Source: Candidatus Woesearchaeota archaeon (GTDB lineage Archaea; Nanobdellota; Nanobdellia; SCGC-AAA011-G17; GW2011-AR17). From it: DNA of 9,519 nucleotides. The notes beneath the pieces are model-generated. The model did no database searches, had not been told where the DNA came from, and was given only the letters and a program-made list of their open reading frames with translations. Shown piece after piece: positions 1-6,110 of this stretch. The position numbers and the translations under genes are program-made. Each line of letters starts with the position of its first letter. Within the stretch, counting starts at the first letter, position 1. Where the stretch lies: the NCBI GenBank assembly GCA_003694495.1, contig RFJO01000092.1, positions 1 to 9,519 of the forward strand. Direction: 5' to 3'.

Positions 1-967
1 GACTTTAACAGAAGAATACATGCAGGTTCCGTTGTTTAGGCATTATCTTGATAATATTAGGGAAGTTTACTCAGGTTCAAGGGACAAGCACGGCAACATA
101 ATTGAATTTAACCGACCAGAAGATTATTTTAGCTTAGTTGACAGTTGGTGTGAAGAAGAAAACAATGGCGTAGCTTACGTTACCCAGATTTTGACAGACA
201 TTCGGAGAGGCGTATTCCCTGACCTGACGAATGAAGATTTGCAAGAATTTGGCAAGCAGGTTAAGCTTGCACCCGGCATGCCTGAATTTTTTGAAAAGTT
301 AAAGAAAAAATGGGAAGGTAAGTGTGATATTAAATTTTACATAGTCAGCGTTGGCCTTGACGCAATAATCCGTGGCAGCTCTGTAGCTAAGCATGTTGAC
401 GGCATATTTGCAACAAAGTTAGTAAGTCGGATGTATGATTTAGGTTTAAGTGACAAACCAGTTCTTGACGGCATGGCCAACGTTTTAGCCCCGTTTACTA
501 AAAGCCAAAGCGTTATTGAAATTGCCAAGGGCGGCAGGAAAAACATTGACAAATTATTAAAAGATCAGGATTACGTGTATGATTATAGGAACATAATAAC
601 TATTGGCGACGGTTTAAGCGATGTAAGCCAGTTTGCATATTTAAGAAACAAAGGCTCAACAACAATTTGTGTTTATAAGAAAGGCGACATTAATGCATAC
701 GACAAGATTGACGGCAACCGTAAAGTCCGTGACAGGGTTTCAGCGTTATTAGCAAGGGATTATAACGAAGATAGCATGTTATGGCATTATATTAACAGTT
801 CAATTTACAAGATTCTTAACCGGCAATGCGAATTTGACCAAGTAGTTTTAAACAGGTTTAGGAAAAAAAAGATTAAGGATGAAAAACTCAGGGAAACTGT
901 TGCAGAGCACATTGAAAGTTGTCTTGAGTGCAACGGTTTATACGGCTTTTTCTCCGAACGGCCTTAA
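1..967 (+). CDS. HAD-superfamily hydrolase/phosphatase, 5' end cut by window edge
   Basis: This is a haloacid dehalogenase-fold hydrolase, probably a cytoplasmic phosphatase acting through an aspartyl-phosphate intermediate. The first in-frame ATG is at 20, but the frame is open to the edge and codons 2-19 read TLTEEY. This matches the end of HAD motif I (DxDxTLT), so the nucleophile Asp and the true start lie a few codons off the window. Numbering from the Met at 20, motif II is the Ser in FYIVSVG (about 110), a likely motif III Lys is in PFTKS (161), and motif IV is IGDGLSD (196-201) with its metal-binding Asp residues. Residues 1-100 fit a helical cap. A C-terminal extension of about 90 residues ends with a CxxC (301-304) of unknown role. 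The stop overlaps that of the convergent PIN gene. Substrate cannot be told from sequence; family call is firm. Confidence 0.85.
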   Translation, partial: TLTEEYMQVPLFRHYLDNIREVYSGSRDKHGNIIEFNRPEDYFSLVDSWCEEENNGVAYVTQILTDIRRGVFPDLTNEDLQEFGKQVKLAPGMPEFFEKLKKKWEGKCDIKFYIVSVGLDAIIRGSSVAKHVDGIFATKLVSRMYDLGLSDKPVLDGMANVLAPFTKSQSVIEIAKGGRKNIDKLLKDQDYVYDYRNIITIGDGLSDVSQFAYLRNKGSTTICVYKKGDINAYDKIDGNRKVRDRVSALLARDYNEDSMLWHYINSSIYKILNRQCEFDQVVLNRFRKKKIKDEKLRETVAEHIESCLECNGLYGFFSERP

Positions 968-1419
968 TTTTTTAAAACTTTTATATTATACTTGTTTAAG
1001 AAATTTTCAAGTTTCGTTGTAAACAAATGGTGTTTGTCTTTAGTGTATATTGTCGACTTAGTTATAATTGCGGTAGCAATCAACACTGCATCGCTAGGGT
1101 CGGACACATTTTTTATCAGTTCTTCATCTACACTGTTAACGAACCTTACTTCTTGTTCTCTGTTACCTGGCTCTACTCCTATATCTATAATAACCAAATC
1201 TTTACTTTTAAAAAATTCTCTTATAGCTTTTCTCACATCGTGTTTTAGTTTATGTTCCACGTGCAATATTTCTAAGATGTTAAAAGAAGTTATTGCTTTC
1301 TTATTTATTTTGTTCAAGTTATGCTTGACTTCATTTATTAAAAAACAAGTATCTATAAGGTTAAGGTTTTTTGCTTGATTTAACGAAACATGTTTGACAT
1401 TTCCTAACAATTCTTTCAT
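964..1419 (-). CDS. PIN-domain protein, putative ribonuclease (orphan)
   Basis: This 151-residue protein has the PIN-domain layout of metal-dependent nucleases. The four expected acidic positions are visible: D23 in NLIDTCFLI, E50 in SFNILEI, D107/D110 in DPSDAVLIATA and D128 in YTKDKHHLF. About 20 residues precede the first strand, longer than in minimal VapC toxins. PIN proteins are typically RNases, either VapC-like toxins or rRNA/tRNA-processing enzymes. No small antitoxin gene sits immediately upstream; the neighbour is a divergent membrane protein, so a classical vapBC pair is not supported here. The ATG lies about 28 bp from a TATA-like element shared with the divergent gene, supporting this start. 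The 3' end overlaps the HAD gene by a TTAA used as stop on both strands. Family is confident; target RNA is unknown. Confidence 0.8.
   Translation of the reverse strand: MKELLGNVKHVSLNQAKNLNLIDTCFLINEVKHNLNKINKKAITSFNILEILHVEHKLKHDVRKAIREFFKSKDLVIIDIGVEPGNREQEVRFVNSVDEELIKNVSDPSDAVLIATAIITKSTIYTKDKHHLFTTKLENFLNKYNIKVLKN
968..980 (+). terminator. possible oligo-T terminator after the HAD gene
   Basis: A run of six T (968-973) directly follows the HAD stop, with further T-rich sequence after it. Archaeal RNA polymerase can terminate at oligo-T tracts without a hairpin. The tract lies inside the 3' end of the opposing PIN gene. In such AT-rich DNA the signal is weak. Confidence 0.25.
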
Positions 1420-1434
1420 AATATTAATGAAAAA

Positions 1435-1460
1435 TAAGAAAACTATTTATACTTTTCTTA
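1435..1460. promoter_or_regulatory. symmetric bidirectional promoter (TATA inside a 26-bp dyad)
   Basis: TAAGAAAA (1435-1442) and its exact reverse complement TTTTCTTA (1453-1460) flank CTATTTATAC. The TATA-like core at 1444-1451 is centred 26.5 bp before the plus-strand ATG at 1474 and 28.5 bp before the minus-strand ATG at 1419. The purine-rich arm sits where the BRE would be in each direction. This fits one promoter driving both divergent genes as near-leaderless mRNAs; the dyad could also be a repressor site. The positions are seen; function is inferred. Confidence 0.6.
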
Positions 1461-1473
1461 ATTTATTTTAATC

Positions 1474-1935
1474 ATGAAAAAGGTTTTAATTGTTACTAAC
1501 ATATTGCTCATCTTGGCAGCATCGTACTTTATTTTTGGCAACAACACAACCATCACAGGCCGTGCCATCTTAGGCAACGACGTCATTTTAGGTTCAACGT
1601 TATATTACACTGTCACAGACTTGGAAAATTCTGACATGATATCCAAGGAATATGTTAAGAACACTGAAGTATTCTTGGCCCGGCCAGAAAAAGAAGTTAA
1701 GGATTTCAGTCGTTTAATAAAATTAGAAGAATTTGACTTAACGTCTGATGCTGACAACGAAAAAGATTATTGTCAAGAAAGAACATATCATAACATAGTT
1801 TATTTTTATGATTTAAACAATAATAAGTTAAGGGAAGACAATGAAGAATTGGTTTACAGCACAACAACTGACGATGACGGTTGTTTCGCAATAAAACTCC
1901 CTGATGAAGATTTTGTAGTTAGTTTAAGAAATTAA
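1474..1935 (+). CDS. membrane-anchored extracytoplasmic protein with Cna-B/SdrD-like C-terminal segment
   Basis: This 153-residue protein has a short basic N-terminus (MKK), one hydrophobic segment (about 4-21) and then a polar, acidic remainder, so it is most likely a signal-anchored or secreted protein outside the membrane. Just after the membrane segment comes ITGRAILG; a similar TG-A segment recurs, from memory, in exported proteins of DPANN archaea. Residues 108-151 (YFYDLNNNKLREDNEE then TTTDDDGCFAIKLP) resemble SdrD-B/Cna-B-type beta-sandwich repeats, where an Asp/Asn-rich loop and a 'TD.DG.F' turn are typical. Two cysteines, C100 and C137, could form a disulfide. The ATG is 26.5 bp from a TATA-like box with no ribosome site, fitting a leaderless mRNA. 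The 3' end overlaps the convergent gene by 12 bp. No enzyme motif is visible; a surface-structure or adhesion role is only a guess. Confidence 0.7.
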   Translation: MKKVLIVTNILLILAASYFIFGNNTTITGRAILGNDVILGSTLYYTVTDLENSDMISKEYVKNTEVFLARPEKEVKDFSRLIKLEEFDLTSDADNEKDYCQERTYHNIVYFYDLNNNKLREDNEELVYSTTTDDDGCFAIKLPDEDFVVSLRN

Positions 1936-2877
1936 CCCCCAAGTTTTCAGCATAGCTTTAAACTCATTCTGAGTTGGGTGAAAGTTTGTTAAGACTGTTT
2001 TATGTTTCAGGTTAATTGCATCATAAGGCAGGTTTAGCCTTTTAACTCTTTTTTTAAGTTCATTGACATAACTCTTTGCACTTTTACCCGTTTTTCCAAA
2101 AAACATATCTTTATCAACAGAAACAAACACATTCTCAAACAATTTCCAATAATTTTGATATTCGGTAAAGGTAAGTTTAGTAGATTTAAGCCACGCCATG
2201 AAATCCCTGTTTAGTTCAAACTCCCATATGTTTGAATGGTCAGCTACCCTTGATAAAGATTCAACACCTTTCAACCTATGTTTAAACGTTTCATCAACAA
2301 TATAATCTCCCATTGATGGCGGAGATGGTATAAGGCAGGCATGATATGCCCACTCTTCCAACGAATTAAATTTAGTTTCTTTCTTCATTCTTTTTTCGCC
2401 TAGCATATAAACATTGTATGCTCTCAAAAAAACCGGATGGTAATGGTAGTTTACAAGTTTTTTCGGCTTAGCTATGTCTTTATTTTTACCATTGAACAAC
2501 AAATCCACAGCGCTTAACACCCTGCTTGAGTATACAGCCGCACTTTTTTCATGCTTTTCACCGACATCATTTTCGAACTGTATCCCGATTTCATACCACA
2601 CATTTTCTGGCGACGCGTACAAGAAAGATTCTTCGCATTTTTCTCTCCTTGTCAGTACAATAAGTTCAAGTTCTCTTGTGCTCGGATCACCAATCAAACC
2701 TTTATATCTTCTTAAATTCCTTGACTTGTTTACAGATAATGGAGAATACCTTAACCTTTTTTCTACATAATAAGGCTTATTTTGAAACATTTCTGACACT
2801 TTAGCCACATGCTTCGGCACACACCCTCCCAAAACTGAAGCGCCAGAATAAAGCAAAAATTGTCTCCTGTTTACCAT
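1924..2877 (-). CDS. exported (Tat/lipoprotein-type) protein with JAMM/MPN-like motif
   Basis: This 317-residue protein begins MVNRRQFLLYSGASVLGGC: a twin-arginine motif (R4-R5, followed by QFL), a weakly hydrophobic stretch, then a lipobox-like LGGC with C19 as possible lipidated cysteine. It therefore looks exported folded and tethered to the outer face of the membrane. Residues 142-148 read VNYHYHP and 183-191 IPSPPSMGD, which resembles the JAMM zinc signature HxHP...SxxD; E96 or E101 could be the upstream catalytic Glu. The gap between HxHP and SxxD (about 40 residues) is longer than the usual 8-12, so an insertion must be assumed. The following VESLSRVADHSNIWEFEL resembles the strand after SxxD in JAB proteins. 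The C-terminal 100 residues match nothing I recognise. It diverges from the nucleotidyltransferase gene. Export is moderately sure; metalloprotease activity is a hypothesis. Confidence 0.7.
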   Translation of the reverse strand: MVNRRQFLLYSGASVLGGCVPKHVAKVSEMFQNKPYYVEKRLRYSPLSVNKSRNLRRYKGLIGDPSTRELELIVLTRREKCEESFLYASPENVWYEIGIQFENDVGEKHEKSAAVYSSRVLSAVDLLFNGKNKDIAKPKKLVNYHYHPVFLRAYNVYMLGEKRMKKETKFNSLEEWAYHACLIPSPPSMGDYIVDETFKHRLKGVESLSRVADHSNIWEFELNRDFMAWLKSTKLTFTEYQNYWKLFENVFVSVDKDMFFGKTGKSAKSYVNELKKRVKRLNLPYDAINLKHKTVLTNFHPTQNEFKAMLKTWGLIS

Positions 2878-2901
2878 TTTAGCTAGGGATATTGCATAAA
2901 G

Positions 2902-2909
2902 TATATAAA
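2902..2909 (-). promoter_or_regulatory. TATA box of the exported JAMM-like gene
   Basis: On the minus strand the sequence reads TTTATATA, centred about 28.5 bp upstream of the ATG at 2877. No Shine-Dalgarno sequence lies between, so the transcript should have almost no leader. The box is flanked by inverted pentamers AAAGT (2898-2902) and ACTTT (2910-2914), which could be a small operator or chance. Confidence 0.6.
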
Positions 2910-2929
2910 ACTTTTCAAGAACAATAATC

Positions 2930-2937
2930 TTTATATA
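2930..2937 (+). promoter_or_regulatory. TATA box of the RHH-nucleotidyltransferase gene
   Basis: TTTATATA is centred 27.5 bp upstream of the ATG at 2961, with an A-rich BRE-like stretch before it. This supports a leaderless mRNA starting at the first codon of the RHH domain, so the DNA-binding domain really belongs to the protein. Confidence 0.6.
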
Positions 2938-2960
2938 TAAGGTGGTTTGTCAATAATAAA

Positions 2961-3794
2961 ATGAAAGAAAGAGTAACATTAACAATAGAATCTGACATAA
3001 TCAAGCAGATTGACAATTCTGTAGACGGATATAATGTTAAGAACAGAAGCCATGCAGTTGAGCTTCTATTGTTAAGAGCCTTGGGCACGAACACGGTTAA
3101 AAAAGGCCTAATCCTTGCAGGCGGGAAAGGTACAAGGTTCAAGCCAATTACTGATGAAATACCTAAGCCCATGATTCCGCTTCAAGGCAAACCAATAATC
3201 CAGCACACGATTGATTTAATGAAAAAGTTCGGCATTCGTGACATTTACATTTCTTTAGGCTATAAGGCCGAGAAATTCAAGGAATACTTTGGCGACGGTT
3301 CAAAGTTTGGCGTAAAAATAACTTACCTTGAAGAAGACGAACCGTTAGGCACAGCAGGCCCGTTAAAATTAGCCAAGCAATATTTAACAGAAACCTTTGT
3401 CATGTGCAACGCTGACGAGCTTAAAGACATTGACCTTATTGACATGTATTTGTTCCATAAAGAGAACAACGCAAAAGCCACAATTGCTTTAACCACTGTT
3501 AATGATCCAAGCGCTTACGGCGTTGCAAAGATGCAGGGTAATAAGATTTTAGAGTTTATTGAAAAACCTAAAGACCCTCCAAGCAACCTTATCAACGCAG
3601 GGTTATACATTCTCGAGCCAGAAGTGATAGACATGGTTGGTGAAGGTTTTTGCATGATAGAAAAAGAAATTTTCCCTAAGATAGCCGAAGAAAAACGCCT
3701 TTTCGGTTACCACTTCACTGGCCAATGGTACGACACTGGCAACCTTGAGCGTTATGCCAAGGCGTTAAAGGAGTGGAAAGGGTTAAAAAAATAA
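2961..3794 (+). CDS. nucleotide-sugar pyrophosphorylase with N-terminal ribbon-helix-helix domain
   Basis: Residues 3-42 form a MetJ/Arc-type RHH fold: strand RVTLTIES, helix DIIKQIDNSV, then NRSHAVELLLLRAL. Residues 48-277 are a sugar-phosphate nucleotidyltransferase, which would couple an NTP and a sugar-1-phosphate to give an NDP-sugar plus pyrophosphate for surface glycans. Landmarks are LAGGKGTRFKPIT (52-64) and KPMIP (69-73) for nucleotide binding, GTAGPL (130-135), the metal-site Asp in CNADELKDID (D152), EKP (201-203), NAGLY (212-216) and WYDTG (256-260). The usual NGD is NAD here. There is no left-handed beta-helix acyltransferase tail. The best analogy is mannose-1-phosphate guanylyltransferase or glucose-1-phosphate uridylyl/thymidylyltransferase; specificity cannot be decided. 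The RHH part may bind DNA, for instance for autoregulation, or just drive dimerisation. Its own promoter and the divergent exported-protein gene lie upstream. Confidence 0.88.
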   Translation: MKERVTLTIESDIIKQIDNSVDGYNVKNRSHAVELLLLRALGTNTVKKGLILAGGKGTRFKPITDEIPKPMIPLQGKPIIQHTIDLMKKFGIRDIYISLGYKAEKFKEYFGDGSKFGVKITYLEEDEPLGTAGPLKLAKQYLTETFVMCNADELKDIDLIDMYLFHKENNAKATIALTTVNDPSAYGVAKMQGNKILEFIEKPKDPPSNLINAGLYILEPEVIDMVGEGFCMIEKEIFPKIAEEKRLFGYHFTGQWYDTGNLERYAKALKEWKGLKK

Positions 3795-3814
3795 CCATCA
3801 CAACTCAATAAAAC

Positions 3815-3822
3815 ATTTAAAC
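3815..3822 (+). promoter_or_regulatory. probable TATA box of gdhA
   Basis: ATTTAAAC is centred about 29.5 bp before the ATG at 3848. It is weaker than the other boxes in the window and would give a leader of a few bases. No Shine-Dalgarno site precedes the ATG. This suggests gdhA is transcribed on its own, not only by read-through from the pyrophosphorylase gene 53 bp upstream. Confidence 0.45.
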
Positions 3823-3832
3823 AAATCAATTC

Positions 3833-3839
3833 TTTTTTT
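3833..3839 (+). terminator. possible oligo-T terminator after the nucleotidyltransferase gene
   Basis: Seven consecutive T lie 39 bp after the nucleotidyltransferase stop and just before the gdhA start. An archaeal T-tract terminator for transcripts from upstream is possible, but it may simply be AT-rich spacer. Confidence 0.25.
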
Positions 3840-3847
3840 ATGTTAAA

Positions 3848-5074
3848 ATGACAAATCTATTCATAGAAGCACAAGAAAAGATTAGTTTTGCCTGTGAAAA
3901 GTTAGGCATTCCTAAAGACGCATCAGAAGTTCTTAAACACCCCATGCGGGAAGTTCAAGTCAAGATCCCTGTTAAGATGGATTCTGGTGAAGTAAAATTG
4001 TTCACTGGTTACCGTGTCCAGCATAACAATTTCCGTGGGCCTCACAAAGGCGGGATAAGGTATCACCAACAGGTTAACTTTGACGAGGTTAGAGCTTTAG
4101 CCACCTGGATGAGTATAAAATGTGCAGTTGTCGGGCTGCCTTTAGGCGGCGGCAAAGGCGGCATTGTAGTTAACCCGAAAGAATTGTCAGAGTTGGAGCT
4201 TGAAAGGTTATCAAGAGGTTTTATAAGAAAAATCTATGATGTAATTGGTCCGGACAAAGACGTTCCTGCGCCTGACGTTAACACAAATTCTAAGATCATG
4301 GACTGGATGGTTGACGAGTATTCAGCTTTGGTCGGCAGGAAAGAGCTTGCTGTAATCACAGGCAAAAGCGTCGGCAACGGTGGTTCTTTAGGCAGGGACA
4401 CTGCAACAGCCCGCGGCGCACAGTTTTGTCTTCACCAGTATAGTTCGCTTAAAGGCATGGACTTAACCCAATCCAGTTTAGCTATTGAAGGTTTCGGCAA
4501 CGCTGGTTATAATTTCGCCAAGCTTCTTTCAGGCGAAGGCGTAAAAGTTGTTGCAGTAAGCGATTCAAGGGGAGCTGTATTTAATGCGGAAGGTTTGGAC
4601 GTAGAAGATTTAATGAAATGGAAACAGCAAACCAAGTCTGTAAAAGACTACCCTAAAGCACAAAACATCGCAATGAGCGAGTTATACTCAACAGATTGCG
4701 ACATTTTAGCTTTGGCAGCTTTAGAAAACTCTATCCATGCAGAAAATTATGGTAATGTCAAGGCAAAGGTTATTGTTGAGCTGGCCAACGGCCCGGTTAC
4801 AGCTGACGCAGACAACGCTTTTTTCAACAAAGGCGTTACAGTCATCCCTGACATTTTAGCCAACGCCGGCGGTGTAACTGTGTCTTATTTTGAATGGTTG
4901 CAAAACAAAGACAACGAGTATTGGAGCAAAGAAAAGGTAGACGAAGAATTGTCAAAAGTTATGAAAGAATCCTATAACAAAGTTGTCGAAGTTTCAGAGC
5001 AACACAATGTATCGTTAAGGCTTGCAGCTTACATCCTGGCAGTTAAAAGAATTTATGATGCATGGAAAGATTAA
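3848..5074 (+). CDS. gdhA: glutamate dehydrogenase (NAD(P)-dependent)
   Basis: This cytoplasmic enzyme interconverts glutamate with 2-oxoglutarate and ammonia, linking carbon and nitrogen metabolism. At 408 residues it is close to the usual archaeal length of about 420. Substrate-domain signatures are intact: GPHKGGIRYH (64-73, with K67), K91 in MSIKCAVVGLP, the catalytic lysine K103 in GLPLGGGKGG and D143 in PAPDVNT. The dinucleotide-binding Rossmann motif is GFGNAG (215-220), followed by AVSDSRG (236-242), where the acidic residue at the end of strand 2 influences NAD/NADP choice. Conserved ELANGPVT (311-318) and ILANAGGVTVSYFEW (336-350) close the active site. No frameshift or lost residue is visible. 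Cofactor preference is not decidable by eye. The gene has its own weak promoter and ends in a TTAA shared with the convergent coiled-coil gene. Confidence 0.97.
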   Translation: MTNLFIEAQEKISFACEKLGIPKDASEVLKHPMREVQVKIPVKMDSGEVKLFTGYRVQHNNFRGPHKGGIRYHQQVNFDEVRALATWMSIKCAVVGLPLGGGKGGIVVNPKELSELELERLSRGFIRKIYDVIGPDKDVPAPDVNTNSKIMDWMVDEYSALVGRKELAVITGKSVGNGGSLGRDTATARGAQFCLHQYSSLKGMDLTQSSLAIEGFGNAGYNFAKLLSGEGVKVVAVSDSRGAVFNAEGLDVEDLMKWKQQTKSVKDYPKAQNIAMSELYSTDCDILALAALENSIHAENYGNVKAKVIVELANGPVTADADNAFFNKGVTVIPDILANAGGVTVSYFEWLQNKDNEYWSKEKVDEELSKVMKESYNKVVEVSEQHNVSLRLAAYILAVKRIYDAWKD

Positions 5075-5637
5075 TTTTTATTTCTTCTATATTTTCCTAT
5101 CATTCTTTCTAGCGTATCTATTTTTTTAAGCAGGTAAAGTTTTTCTCTATCGAGCCTTTCAAGGTTTTTTTGATGGTTAACCAGTTCAAAATCGGTTTCT
5201 TTTAATGTTTTTGCTATAGTTTTAAATTTATTCACCTCTTCAATCACAATCGAGAACGTATCATTTATTTCTTTTACTTTCGGCATTGTTGCTTTATAGG
5301 ATTCTGTTGTACTCTTAAGCTCATTTTGATGATTTTTAAGTGTTTCATTCAGTCCAGTGTATAACCTATCATATATTTTTTGGTGCAAAAGTTCAAACGA
5401 AGCCACAGCCTTGCTAAACTTTTGCCTTAGCACAGCTATTTCTTTAAGTTCTTCAACAAGTTTTGTATTGTTAAGCGCGTTAATTTCTTTAACTGTATTT
5501 AATAAGGAAGTTAACAATTCTTCGTTTGACTGAATTTTTTGTTTAAGTTCTTCATTAGTCTGTTTAAGTACAAACATATTTTTTGAGATTTCTTCCAAAG
5601 ACTCTTTTATATCTTCTAATTCTTGTTTATTGAACAT
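5071..5637 (-). CDS. coiled-coil protein of unknown function
   Basis: The product is a charged, helix-rich protein dominated by heptad-like Leu/Ile/Lys/Glu patterns. Coiled-coil stretches are likely over residues 5-70 (KQELEDIKESLEEISKN onward) and near the C-terminus (LERLDREKLYLLKKIDTLERMI). There is no signal peptide, membrane segment or catalytic motif; it ends in the basic tail KYRRNKN. The frame also has an ATG at 5676, giving 201 residues. I chose 5637 (188 residues) because a TTTATAAA box at 5659-5666 lies 25.5 bp before it, matching the window's leaderless pattern, whereas no box fits 5676. The GNAT gene ends 45 bp upstream on the same strand, so co-transcription is also possible. 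The stop overlaps gdhA by TTAA. A scaffold or partner-binding role is a guess; the gene itself is well supported. Confidence 0.72.
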   Translation of the reverse strand: MFNKQELEDIKESLEEISKNMFVLKQTNEELKQKIQSNEELLTSLLNTVKEINALNNTKLVEELKEIAVLRQKFSKAVASFELLHQKIYDRLYTGLNETLKNHQNELKSTTESYKATMPKVKEINDTFSIVIEEVNKFKTIAKTLKETDFELVNHQKNLERLDREKLYLLKKIDTLERMIGKYRRNKN

Positions 5638-5658
5638 ATCATTTTGGATATTGGTTTT

Positions 5659-5666
5659 TTTATAAA
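5659..5666 (-). promoter_or_regulatory. TATA box of the coiled-coil gene (decides its start)
   Basis: TTTATAAA is centred 25.5 bp upstream of the ATG at 5637, the window-wide leaderless spacing. It lies inside the extra codons that would be coding if translation began at 5676, arguing that those codons are promoter sequence. Confidence 0.5.
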
Positions 5667-5682
5667 ATTTTTGCATGGTTAT

Positions 5683-6072
5683 TCAGAAAAATATAGGCTT
5701 TGCAAAATCGAACTCGTCAACTTTATCATACCTCATATGCTCCCAGAATGTGTCATTAACACTGTTCACAGCAAAAACAGTCTTGGCCTTAAAATCCGCT
5801 GCCATAACTTCTACAATATTTACAAGCCGCGCTCCAAGATTATAACTTCTATATTGCGGGATTATATAAATATTGTTTATTTCAACTATTTTTTGATTCA
5901 GGTCAAAATATAGGCAAAGGTAAGCTTTATAATTTTTCATCGAGCTAAAATAATAATCAAGGTAAGCTGTGTTATCTCTTTCTATAATTTGATACGCATC
6001 ATTTTTGTTTGATAATGGAAAATTTGTAAGGTGTTTTCTTGTTAATACTTTAATTCTTTTTTCGAGCGACAT
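5683..6072 (-). CDS. GNAT-family N-acetyltransferase
   Basis: This 129-residue protein has the core of a GNAT acetyltransferase, which moves an acetyl group from acetyl-CoA to an amine. The diagnostic part is strand 4 and motif A: VEINNIYIIPQYRSYNLGARLVNIVEVMA (63-91), where Q73-x-R75...G80-A81 forms the pyrophosphate-binding loop. The first Gly of the usual R/Q-x-x-G-x-G/A motif is replaced by Ser (S76). FWEHMRYDKV (109-118) matches the 'FYeklGF' strand near the C-terminus. The protein is shorter than the usual 140-180 residues, and the N-terminal strands are poorly conserved. The ATG is 26.5 bp from a TTTATAAA box with no ribosome site. The coiled-coil gene follows closely. Substrate is unknown. 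Confidence 0.75.
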   Translation of the reverse strand: MSLEKRIKVLTRKHLTNFPLSNKNDAYQIIERDNTAYLDYYFSSMKNYKAYLCLYFDLNQKIVEINNIYIIPQYRSYNLGARLVNIVEVMAADFKAKTVFAVNSVNDTFWEHMRYDKVDEFDFAKPIFF

Positions 6073-6094
6073 AGTTTTGGTTATATATTAAAAT

Positions 6095-6102
6095 TTTATA
6101 AA
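6095..6102 (-). promoter_or_regulatory. TATA box of the GNAT gene
   Basis: TTTATAAA lies in the 38-bp gap between the dph5 stop and the GNAT ATG, centred 26.5 bp before that ATG. This suggests that the GNAT gene is transcribed independently of dph5, as a leaderless mRNA. Confidence 0.55.
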
Positions 6103-6110
6103 ATGATTGG

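Noticed and set aside
20..22. ATG at 20 as the start of the HAD protein
   Set aside because: Preceding in-frame codons encode TLTEEY, the expected end of HAD motif I, so this Met is internal.
992..1378. 128-aa plus-strand ORF opposite the PIN gene
   Set aside because: Antisense shadow of the PIN gene, whose catalytic motifs are on the minus strand; the translation is hydrophobic and Ser-rich with no domain.
2474..2770. 98-aa plus-strand ORF opposite the exported JAMM-like gene
   Set aside because: Antisense shadow with low-complexity Ser/Leu content and no leaderless promoter.
964..3086. PIN nuclease plus RHH domain as a toxin-antitoxin pair
   Set aside because: VapB-type antitoxins often carry RHH domains, but here the RHH is fused to an intact nucleotidyltransferase and two genes lie between them, so a TA operon is not supported.
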